A DNA stretch of 5,018 nucleotides from the NCBI GenBank assembly GCA_938038035.1, contig CALHQV010000038.1:1-5018 (forward strand), given 5' to 3'. This DNA comes from an uncultured Gemella sp. Lineage in GTDB: Bacteria > Bacillota > Bacilli > Staphylococcales > Gemellaceae. This document shows positions 1 through 5,018 of the stretch, in pieces. Numbering within the stretch: the stretch's first letter is position 1; each line of letters starts with the position of its first letter. The position numbers were made by a program, and so were the translations under genes. Below the pieces are notes generated by a model, which searched no databases, was not told the DNA's origin, and worked only from the letters and a program-made list of their open reading frames with translations.

Positions 1-190
1 TAATTACTCCTGTTGTTGGATCGATTGTGTATGTTCCAACTTCTTTTCCATCTTTAAGCGCTGGCATTGTTGTTACTTCATTACCACTTGGATCTACTAG
101 TTTAACTGTAGATTTATCGATTGGCGCTACTTCGTCACCTTTTTTGAACATTGACTCTGTTTCTTGAGTTTGTGGTTGTCCTTGTTTTCC
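1..190 (-). repeat. CshA-type fibril repeat R5, cut by window edge (residues 1598-1660)
   Basis: These are the first 63 residues of a fifth unit, almost identical to R4. The only amino-acid changes are L1528 to M1639 and T1531 to L1642. The frame is still open at base 1, so the array continues to the left. By analogy with CshA, which carries well over ten such units, more repeats are expected, but their number cannot be known from here. Confidence 0.88.
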
Positions 191-3100
191 AGTTGTTTCT
201 TTTGGAGTTGCCGTTGGTACTACTGGTGTTACTGTTGGTGTGTAAGTAGTTTCTACTTTTGTTCCGTTAGTATCTTTAGCTACTACTTTCGCTGGATCTG
301 GTGTTCCTGTGAAGTCTTTGTTTGGTTGGAATGTAATTACTCCTGTTGTTGGATCGATTGTGTATGTTCCAACTTCTTTTCCATCTTTTGTTGCTGGAAG
401 AGTTGTTACTTCGTTTCCACTTGGATCTACTAGTTTAACTGTAGATTTATCGATTGGTGCTACTTCGTCACCTTTTTTGAACATTGACTCAGTTTCTTGA
501 GTTTGTGGTTGTCCTTGTTTTCCAGTTGTTTCTTTTGGCTCAGCTGTTGGTACTACTGGAGTTACTGTTGGTGTGTAAGTTGCTGTAGCTGGTGTTCCAT
601 TCTTATCTTTTACTTCTACTGTTGCTGGATCTGGTGTTCCTGTGAAGTCTTTATTTGGTTTGAATGTTACTACACCTGTTAATGGATCGATTACATATTT
701 ACCAACTTCTTTTCCATCTTTTGTTGCTGGAATTTCTGTTGAGTCTACTGGTTGTCCATTTACTACGAATTTAGCTGGTTGCTCTGGTGTAATTGTGATT
801 GGAGCTGTTTCATCACCTTGTGTAAATGTTGGTTTTCCTGTTTGTTCTTGACCTTGTTTACCTTCAGATGTAACTGGTTCTCCTGTCGGTGTTACTGCTG
901 TTACTTCTGGAGTATATTTACCTTTTGATGTAACTGGAACTTTGTTTCCTTCTGAATCAGTTGCTGTTACTGATACTTGTACATTAACACCTTTAGCTTT
1001 TCCTGTAAATGTTGGAAGTGGTTCAAATGTTACTACACCTGTTGTTGGATCAATTGTGTATGTTCCTTCTCCATCAACTACCACTTTACCTTCAGCATTA
1101 GCTCCTTCTAATGAGTAGGCAGCTGTTGTCCAGTCAACATTTGTGCCATCTAGTGTATTATCTGTATTATTTAATTCAGAGAAACGATCTTTTCCTGATT
1201 TAGAGGTTTGAGTTTGTCCTTGTTTTCCTGTAGTTTCATCTGCAGATGGTGCAATTCCGTATACAGTTGGTGTATATGCATTTTCTACCGCTACTGTTAC
1301 TGGATTTCCTGATTCATCATTAAATGTTACATCAGCTGCTACTGTTACTGGATTTGCAGTTCCTACAAATCCTTCTACTGGAGTGAACGTTACTTCACCT
1401 GTCGTTGGATCTACAGTATAAGTTCCTTCTTCAGTTGTTAAAGATTCAACTTTAGCTCCTGTTTTTGGATCTACTAGTTTGTAATTTGATACTGTAGTTC
1501 CTTCTTTTCCATCATTGAAATTGTCGGCCATTGAGTCAGTTTGTTTTTGACCTTGAGCACCTGATGATTTCTCTGGTTCTGTTACTACGATGTAGTATGT
1601 TGTTTCTGTAACCGCATCATCAGTCAAAGCTCCAGAATCAGTTCCACCTACTGTAGGTGTAGTAACAACACCATTTGAGTCTACTCCTGAAACTGTTACT
1701 TTGTAACGTCCAAGTTTATTAAGAGTATATGCTGTTGCATTTGCTAGATTAGTTTGAGCTGCATTAATCAAAGCAGTGCGAGCCAATTCAACAGCTTTCT
1801 CAGCCGCCAATGCGTCTGCACGAGATGTAGTTACTTTTGTATCAAGAGTTGCAACACTTCCTTTAGAAGCGGCAATTTCTGCTTCAGTGGCTGCTTTAAG
1901 CTCATTTGCTTTATCAAGTGCATCTTGAGCCATTTTTTCAGCTGTCGGTGAAATTGAACGAAGCTTTAGATTATCCAATGCCAATTGAGCATCTTCTGCA
2001 ATTCTAGTAAGGCGATCTAAACGTTCTTGCAAGTTTGCTAATGTATTTTGAGCCTCTTGATTATCTTTCACCGCTTGAGCAGCAATATTCGTTTTTTCAG
2101 CTGCAGAACGTTGCGCAGCAATGTAAGCAGCCTCTTCTGCTTTTGCAGCATCAAATACTGTTTGTGCTCCATCTGGGTCAGTTACTGTAACTTTTGTTTG
2201 GATAATATCTGAATTCTCAGCATTAGATTTATCATCGATTGCATCGGTAAATTTAACATTTGCCTTTGGTGAAGCAATTAAGTTAACTGTTGTTCCTTTA
2301 TTTTCAGAATAACTTGTTGATGTTGAGTTTGGTTTAGCATTCTGAATAGAAGCTAAATCAGTGCCTACTGCTTCACGATAAGCTACATAACCACTAAATC
2401 CTGAATTAGTTGAAATTTTCCAACCAGCATTTGATTCTGTCGCAGTCACTTTAGAACCATCAGAAGCTGTCCATTGATTAGATACTGAATCGTAACTTAC
2501 TTTAATTGTTCTACCTTGAGTAGAAGAAGTTTGGTCATTCGGTAATAGTGTCTCCGTGCGGAAAACATCTCCTACTTCTTTCACTTCACCTTTAGCACGA
2601 ATTTCTGCTACTCTATCAACAAGATTCGCAGCTGTAGAGCTAGCACTCCATTTACGAGTAAATTCGTAAACAAAGAGCTTAACGTCACCATTCGCTTGAG
2701 CCTCAGTATAAATACGACGTTCAGTTAAAGTGGAAGTTCCATCACCGTTATCAACCAAGTGATATGCATCTTCATTTGGAAGTGTGTATTTACCTGTCGC
2801 ACGGTTAAATGTTGCTACATATTCTTTTTGATTGTGATCTTTAACAGTTACTGTATCACGTTGAAGATATGCTTGAACTTTATCAGTAGTTGCTTTCGCA
2901 GTAATACTATCGACGCCAACATATTTCGTCGATTCTGCTTCAACTGCTAAGTTGATAGTCGTATCACCTGAAGTAGATACTGCTGCCAAAGTCGCACCCT
3001 CTTCTACAGCCGTATTAGTTGTACCTGCTGCAACAACCCAGTTTCCATCTTTAACAACTAACTTAGTTACTTTTCCGTCTGGCGTTGTGATTTCAGCTTT

Positions 3101-4981
3101 ATTAGCACCTTTAGAAATTGTTACAGGAACGTTAGTTGCATAAGCCTCGACGTTTTTCACTGTAATCTTAGGTGCAACCGCAACTGTAAGGTTTTCATGA
3201 GCTTCTTGACCGTTCATGTCCCATGCATTTGCAGAGTTGTAGTCTTTTGCCAAAGCAGCAACAGTAAAGATTCCAGCTTCTGTTGGTGTCCCTGTAATTA
3301 AACCTGTCTCTGGAGCATATGTCAATCCTGGAATAGTATCATCAAGAGATACTGGTTTCTCACCATTTTTACCAAGTGTTTTACCATTTAATGTTGTATA
3401 AGCAGTAACTGTTTGAGGGTTGGACATAGATCTCACTTTAGTTCCATCAGCTGCCACAAATTCTGCTGGTTTTCTACTTGATGCTGGTGACGTTTTAGAT
3501 CCTGCTACAAACTTAGAACCATCTTCACGTTGATAGTTAGCTCGCGTATCCCTATTTACACCATCATTATCAACATATTCCAAATTATGACTAACTTGAT
3601 CTCCAACAGTTACCATTGTTGATTTTCCCTGAATTCTAGGTGCTGTTGAATCTTGCCAACCAATCCAACCAGCTTGTAGGTCACGGAAGTACACTTTTTG
3701 CTCAGTACCGTCTTTTGCAACAGTTAATTCATAACGGAAGTCATAAACACCATTTTGAATATTTGCTCCGATGTAACCTTCTACAGTATCCGAATTTGCG
3801 TTATAACCTAAACCTGGCGGTAAGTTCATTGGAGTGACTTTCTTGATAGTATATCCTGCTGCTTTAGCTGCATCACTCAACTCGAAACGTTTAGTTACAT
3901 CTTTAAGATAAACATAATGGTTACCTTGTTCATAAGTGTAGCCATAGATTTCTGTCGCTAAGTACTCATAAGCTCCACCTGATCCATATGAATTAGTATT
4001 ATTATTTTGACCACTTGCACGGAGTTTATTATTCCACATCGCTGCTTCACGCCCAAGTTTTTGAGCTTCTGTTTTTGATAAAGGAAGGTCAGTACGTGCA
4101 CCAGTCCCAGGTTGTGGATTGTTTCTAGCTACTGTTTCTGTGTTTTCAGATTGGAATCCTTTAACATAGATACGATACGTATCATTGTTATCCAATGTTT
4201 TATATGTTTTACCAGTAGCTGTTGCAAACTCACCGTTTTCTTTTCTAAGTTCTGTAGAAGCTAAGGTATAGCCTTCACTAGCCGAACGTAAGTGTGAACC
4301 TTGGACTAGTTCTTTGCCATTACGTTCATCTTTAGAACCAGTGTTTTCAATTGCGTTTGACTCAGATTTTTTCTCAGTATTTCCCGCTCTCTTCCCTACA
4401 GTTTCTTTACCATTTGTAGTATCAACTGCTGGAGTTTCTTTTTTCTCAACTGGTTTGTTTTGTAGTTTTGAGTTTACAGTTGTTACAAGTTTGTTGTAAG
4501 CAGCTTTTAACTCATCTTGACTAGTAGCACTTGAAAGAGCTGCTTTTGCCGCTTCCAAATCTGCATTCAAAAGAGCCAAACTTTCGTCTGTCTTGTTTGC
4601 ATATTTACCTGCAGCTATATTTCCTGCTACCTGGTTAACATAAGCTTCTAATTGAGCCTTATCCAATTTAGGAGCTACTACTTCTTTCGGAACTTCCTCT
4701 GGTTTAGCTTTCTCTGCTTTAACCTCTGGTTTAGCTTCCTCTACTTTAGTTTCTGGCTTAACGGCTTCCTTCTCTTTATTAGAATCCGCTTGATTTGCTG
4801 GGGCAGTAGCTGCAGCTACTGATGCTTCAGCACCTTGAACTTCCGTTGCTGATACCGCACCATTTCCAAGGAACATCAAACCAGCTGCAATTGCTACTGA
4901 TGCTGCTCCAAAGCTATATTTCCGGATACCATAACGGATGTACTTTTCTACTCTAAAATCTTGTTGTTGCTTGCCTTTCAT
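1..4981 (-). CDS. YSIRK-signal, CshA-type fibril-repeat surface adhesin (C-terminus missing)
   Basis: This is one uninterrupted reading frame of 1660 codons, truncated by the left edge of the window. The start is firm: ATG at 4981 is preceded directly by an in-frame TAA (4982-4984) and lies downstream of AAGGAGG. Domains in order are: signal peptide (1-45), Lys/Glu/Pro linker (69-104), helical domain (105-175), candidate binding region (236-445), Ig-like module (446-603), beta-rich region (604-900), beta domain with helical insert (901-1140) and CshA-type repeats (1141 onward). In this class the N-terminal part binds host or microbial ligands and the repeats form a wall-anchored fibril. No cysteine was seen, as is usual for Gram-positive surface proteins. 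The N-terminal part does not look like classical CshA of S. gordonii as I remember it, so no symbol is given. The expected LPXTG anchor is out of view. Class assignment is confident; ligand and species are not. Confidence 0.95.
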   Translation of the reverse strand, partial: MKGKQQQDFRVEKYIRYGIRKYSFGAASVAIAAGLMFLGNGAVSATEVQGAEASVAAATAPANQADSNKEKEAVKPETKVEEAKPEVKAEKAKPEEVPKEVVAPKLDKAQLEAYVNQVAGNIAAGKYANKTDESLALLNADLEAAKAALSSATSQDELKAAYNKLVTTVNSKLQNKPVEKKETPAVDTTNGKETVGKRAGNTEKKSESNAIENTGSKDERNGKELVQGSHLRSASEGYTLASTELRKENGEFATATGKTYKTLDNNDTYRIYVKGFQSENTETVARNNPQPGTGARTDLPLSKTEAQKLGREAAMWNNKLRASGQNNNTNSYGSGGAYEYLATEIYGYTYEQGNHYVYLKDVTKRFELSDAAKAAGYTIKKVTPMNLPPGLGYNANSDTVEGYIGANIQNGVYDFRYELTVAKDGTEQKVYFRDLQAGWIGWQDSTAPRIQGKSTMVTVGDQVSHNLEYVDNDGVNRDTRANYQREDGSKFVAGSKTSPASSRKPAEFVAADGTKVRSMSNPQTVTAYTTLNGKTLGKNGEKPVSLDDTIPGLTYAPETGLITGTPTEAGIFTVAALAKDYNSANAWDMNGQEAHENLTVAVAPKITVKNVEAYATNVPVTISKGANKAEITTPDGKVTKLVVKDGNWVVAAGTTNTAVEEGATLAAVSTSGDTTINLAVEAESTKYVGVDSITAKATTDKVQAYLQRDTVTVKDHNQKEYVATFNRATGKYTLPNEDAYHLVDNGDGTSTLTERRIYTEAQANGDVKLFVYEFTRKWSASSTAANLVDRVAEIRAKGEVKEVGDVFRTETLLPNDQTSSTQGRTIKVSYDSVSNQWTASDGSKVTATESNAGWKISTNSGFSGYVAYREAVGTDLASIQNAKPNSTSTSYSENKGTTVNLIASPKANVKFTDAIDDKSNAENSDIIQTKVTVTDPDGAQTVFDAAKAEEAAYIAAQRSAAEKTNIAAQAVKDNQEAQNTLANLQERLDRLTRIAEDAQLALDNLKLRSISPTAEKMAQDALDKANELKAATEAEIAASKGSVATLDTKVTTSRADALAAEKAVELARTALINAAQTNLANATAYTLNKLGRYKVTVSGVDSNGVVTTPTVGGTDSGALTDDAVTETTYYIVVTEPEKSSGAQGQKQTDSMADNFNDGKEGTTVSNYKLVDPKTGAKVESLTTEEGTYTVDPTTGEVTFTPVEGFVGTANPVTVAADVTFNDESGNPVTVAVENAYTPTVYGIAPSADETTGKQGQTQTSKSGKDRFSELNNTDNTLDGTNVDWTTAAYSLEGANAEGKVVVDGEGTYTIDPTTGVVTFEPLPTFTGKAKGVNVQVSVTATDSEGNKVPVTSKGKYTPEVTAVTPTGEPVTSEGKQGQEQTGKPTFTQGDETAPITITPEQPAKFVVNGQPVDSTEIPATKDGKEVGKYVIDPLTGVVTFKPNKDFTGTPDPATVEVKDKNGTPATATYTPTVTPVVPTAEPKETTGKQGQPQTQETESMFKKGDEVAPIDKSTVKLVDPSGNEVTTLPATKDGKEVGTYTIDPTTGVITFQPNKDFTGTPDPAKVVAKDTNGTKVETTYTPTVTPVVPTATPKETTGKQGQPQTQETESMFKKGDEVAPIDKSTVKLVDPSGNEVTTMPALKDGKEVGTYTIDPTTGVI
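191..523 (-). repeat. CshA-type fibril repeat R4 (residues 1487-1597)
   Basis: The unit has 111 residues (333 bases). It begins GKQGQPQTQETESMFKKGDE and carries STVKLVDPSGNEV, the core GTYTIDPTTGVITF (1538-1551), FTG and TYTPTVTPVVPTA. Over the part of R5 that is visible the two units share 61 of 63 residues and about 94% of bases (179 of 190, hand count). This points to recent duplication or gene conversion. Short subtype. Confidence 0.88.
524..862 (-). repeat. CshA-type fibril repeat R3 (residues 1374-1486)
   Basis: The unit has 113 residues. It begins GKQGQEQT and has the core GKYVIDPLTGVVTF (1427-1440), then KPNKDFTGTPDPATV and TYTPTVTPVVP. The first half (including PITITPEQPAKFVVNGQP) differs from all neighbours. 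The second half, from PATKDGKEVG on, nearly matches R4, including an identical 29-base stretch (702-730 and 369-397). It is of the short subtype, with 23 residues from FxG to YTP. Confidence 0.85.
863..1228 (-). repeat. CshA-type fibril repeat R2 (residues 1252-1373)
   Basis: This is the longest unit, 122 residues. It begins GKQGQTQT and has the core GTYTIDPTTGVVTF (1306-1319), FTG and KYTPEV. It lacks the KLVDP element of R1, R4 and R5, having AAYSLEGANAEGKVVVDGEG before the core instead. Like R1 it has 31 residues from FxG to YTP (long subtype). It is the unit most diverged from the others in its first half. Confidence 0.85.
1229..1561 (-). repeat. CshA-type fibril repeat R1 (residues 1141-1251)
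   Basis: This is the first of the tandem repeats, 111 residues. It begins GAQGQKQT and carries YKLVDPKTG (1167-1175), the core GTYTVDPTTGEVTF (1186-1199), FVG and the closing AYTPTV. The pattern G-x-Q-G-Q-x-Q-T ... Y-x-[IV]-D-P-x-T-G-x-[VI]-T-F-x-P ... F-x-G ... Y-T-P matches the CshA-type fibril repeat family (TIGR04225). R1 belongs to the long subtype, with 31 residues from FxG to the Pro of YTP. Confidence 0.85.
1562..2281 (-). other. Beta domain interrupted by a helical insert (residues 901-1140)
   Basis: Before the helical segment the sequence reads ASPKANVKFTDAIDDKS and IIQTKVTVTDPDGAQTVF (926-943). After it comes AYTLNKLGRYKVTVSGVDSN (1084-1103), ending in TTYYIVVTEPEKSS just before the first fibril repeat. 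The two flanks look like complementary strands of one Ig-like domain (VKVTVTDPDG... and GRYKVTVSGVDSNG), so the helices between them may be an insertion in a loop. This is inferred from strand patterns only. Confidence 0.45.
1730..2155 (-). other. Ala/Glu-rich helical segment, likely helical hairpin or bundle (residues 943-1084)
   Basis: Residues 943-1084 are nearly free of Gly and Pro and rich in Ala, Glu, Lys, Gln and Leu. A long first helix (about 943-1006, including LANLQERLDRLTRIAEDAQL) is broken at RSISPT (1008-1013). A second helix (about 1014-1039) is broken at KGS (1040-1042), and a third runs to about 1082 (ADALAAEKAVELARTALINA). Heptad-like spacing suggests a coiled coil or antiparallel bundle. 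It may act as a stalk, a dimer contact or a spacer. Confidence 0.65.
2282..3172 (-). other. Beta-rich region of unrecognised fold (residues 604-900)
   Basis: About 300 residues alternate short predicted strands and turns with Thr, Val, Asp and Gly predominant. Visible landmarks are TTPDGKVTKLVVKDGNWVV (633-651), KYTLPNEDAYHLVDNGDGTS (731-750), VKLFVYEFTRKWS (767-779) and a helical piece, ANLVDRVAEIRAKGEV (785-800). Trp is found at 648, 778, 837 and 854. It probably contains two or three domains. I recognise no family and see no catalytic motif. Its position between the head and the repeats suggests a further binding or stalk part. Confidence 0.5.
3173..3646 (-). other. Ig-like (He_PIG-type) module (residues 446-603)
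   Basis: The module opens with STAPRIQGKSTMVTVGDQV, the usual first strand of cadherin/Ig-like adhesin modules. It closes with IPGLTYAPETGLITGTPTEA (550-569) and GIFTVAALAKD (570-580), a good match to the PF05345 He_PIG consensus (LPxGLxxxxxTGxIxGTPTxAGxYTVxVxAxD). It ends at LTVAVAPKI. The module is longer than the usual 80-100 residues because of a polar insertion around residues 474-520. An Asp-rich loop, DNDGVNRD, lies at 471-478. The likely role is structural spacing or sugar/protein binding in the head region. Confidence 0.65.
3647..4276 (-). other. Candidate N-terminal binding domain (residues 236-445)
   Basis: This segment is compositionally different from the repeats. It is rich in Tyr, Asn and Gly, with Trp at 316, 439 and 442. 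It includes an Asn/Ser/Gly loop (ASGQNNNTNSYGSGG, residues 322-336), a Tyr-rich stretch (AYEYLATEIYGYTYEQGNHY, 337-356) and NLPPGLGYNANSDTVEGYI (386-404), followed by GVYDFRYELTV. The LPPGL...G...GVYDFRY pattern resembles the conserved strands of He_PIG-type Ig-like folds, so the last 80 residues may be a separate module. By position it matches the ligand-binding head of fibrillar adhesins such as CshA, whose non-repetitive region binds fibronectin. I cannot name a ligand, and the domain borders are approximate. Confidence 0.55.
4277..4456 (-). other. Polar linker (residues 176-235)
   Basis: Residues 176-235 are rich in Lys, Glu, Thr, Ser, Asn and Gly with almost no aromatic residues (for example KKETPAVDTTNGKETVGK). 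This looks like a flexible segment between the helical domain and the first folded beta-rich domain, which begins near EGYTLASTELR. No known motif is seen. Confidence 0.6.
4457..4669 (-). other. Small helical domain (residues 105-175)
   Basis: Residues 105-175 have a strong helical pattern: LDKAQLEAYVNQVAG, then DESLALLNADLEAAKAAL, then SQDELKAAYNKLVTTVNSKL. Hydrophobic residues are spaced every 3-4 positions. The AYNKLVTTVNSKL ending resembles the short helical bundles found near the N-terminus of many mitis-group surface proteins, and loosely the FIVAR-type three-helix units. Its role is unknown; it may be a spacer or a wall- or ligand-contacting bundle. Confidence 0.6.
4670..4777 (-). other. 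Lys/Glu/Pro-rich low-complexity linker (residues 69-104)
   Basis: Residues 69-104 are made almost only of Lys, Glu, Ala, Val and Pro, with an imperfect internal repeat: EEAKPEVKAEKAK is followed by PEEVPKEVVAPK. Such charged stretches right after the signal peptide are common in streptococcal surface proteins and are probably disordered. They are not evidence of a specific function. Confidence 0.75.
4847..4981 (-). other. YSIRK/GxxS-type signal peptide (residues 1-45)
   Basis: The N-terminus begins with a charged segment (MKGKQQQDFRVEKYIR), followed by the motif YGIRKYSFGAAS at residues 17-28. A hydrophobic core (VAIAAGLMFLG) then leads to a probable signal peptidase site after VSA at residues 43-45, before TEV. 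This matches the YSIRK-G/S family (YSIRK_signal), with Gly in place of the usual Ser at position 18. In streptococci such signals direct Sec export near the division septum and go with LPXTG-anchored proteins. The cleavage position is inferred from the A-x-A-like pattern. Confidence 0.95.
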
Positions 4982-4993
4982 TTAGACCCACAA

Positions 4994-5000
4994 CCTCCTT
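4994..5000 (-). promoter_or_regulatory. Ribosome binding site AAGGAGG
   Basis: The complement of 4994-5000 reads AAGGAGG, a near-perfect match to the anti-Shine-Dalgarno sequence. The gap from its last G to the ATG is 12 nt, longer than the usual 5-9. The in-frame TAA at 4982-4984 rules out the upstream TTG as an alternative start, so this site must serve the ATG at 4981. A run of seven A residues (complement of 4999-5005) overlaps its 5' end. Confidence 0.85.
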
Positions 5001-5018
5001 TTTTTATTTTGATGTCGA
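5001..5018 (-). other. Upstream leader fragment, no callable promoter
   Basis: Only 18 bases lie upstream of the ribosome binding site before the window ends. They are A-rich on the coding strand. No -10/-35 pair can be assigned in so short a stretch, and the promoter is probably beyond the right edge. Confidence 0.4.

Noticed and set aside
164..851. Plus-strand open frames, including two similar Cys/Trp/Ser-rich ones at 164-433 and 497-682
   Set aside because: They lie opposite the fibril repeats. Their similarity to each other is explained by the 333-base repeat period, and their composition is that of antisense translation of Thr/Pro/Val/Lys-rich codons. No ribosome binding sites or recognisable domains were noted.
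1..862. Regular repeats that could suggest a CRISPR array
   Set aside because: The period is about 333 bases, the repeats are in frame with the coding sequence, and the divergence falls in codons. There are no short palindromic repeats or unique spacers.
1754..4499. Other short plus-strand open frames (1754-1951, 2759-2950, 2952-3143, 3640-3837, 4314-4499)
   Set aside because: All are 61-65 codons, lie wholly inside the minus-strand gene and carry no family signature. They are best read as shadows.
1..4981. Possible frameshift or pseudogene, given the gene length and repeats
   Set aside because: The frame was read through all 1660 codons without a stop, and repeat units remain in phase from start to window edge. 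The missing C-terminus is due to the window boundary.
5001..5018. A-rich stretch as a possible -10 promoter element
   Set aside because: Only 18 bases are available and no -35 partner can be placed, so a promoter call would be a guess.
1..5018. Mobile elements, tRNA/rRNA genes, terminators or a defence system
   Set aside because: The whole window apart from 37 bases is one coding sequence. I saw no transposase motif, terminal inverted repeat, RNA gene or terminator hairpin.

Overview
The window holds one very large gene on the minus strand. It starts at 4981 (ATG, complement of 4979-4981) and stays open through 1660 codons until it runs off the left edge at base 1. I translated it end to end by hand. 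No stop codon or frameshift interrupts it, and I saw no cysteine codon. The plus strand holds nothing I can support as a gene.

The product is a secreted, wall-anchored type of fibrillar surface adhesin. It has a YSIRK/GxxS-class signal peptide (YGIRKYSFGAAS), a Lys/Glu/Pro-rich linker, a small helical domain, a probable binding region and several beta-rich modules, two of which carry He_PIG-like (putative Ig) signatures. A long Ala/Glu-rich helical segment follows, then a tandem array of CshA-type fibril repeats of about 111-122 residues each. Four repeats are complete and the fifth is cut by the window edge. The C-terminus, with further repeats and the expected LPXTG sortase signal, lies outside the window.

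The signal peptide type, the CshA-type repeats, the AT-rich codon choice and the strong AAGGAGG ribosome binding site all suggest a Streptococcus, most likely an oral/viridans (mitis-group-like) species. The species is inference.

Layout, in gene order from right to left: 5001-5018 leader without a callable promoter; 4994-5000 ribosome binding site; 4847-4981 signal peptide; 4670-4777 charged linker; 4457-4669 helical domain; 4277-4456 polar linker; 3647-4276 N-terminal candidate binding domain; 3173-3646 Ig-like module; 2282-3172 beta-rich region of unknown fold; 1562-2281 beta domain apparently split by a helical insert at 1730-2155; 1-1561 fibril repeats R1 to R5.

The parts suggest the usual plan for such proteins: export and septal targeting by the signal peptide, a ligand-binding head near the N-terminus, and a repetitive stalk that carries the head away from the wall. 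I see no sign of a new multi-gene system. The items most worth a second look are the helical insert in a beta domain, the unassigned N-terminal domain and the mosaic pattern of the repeats.
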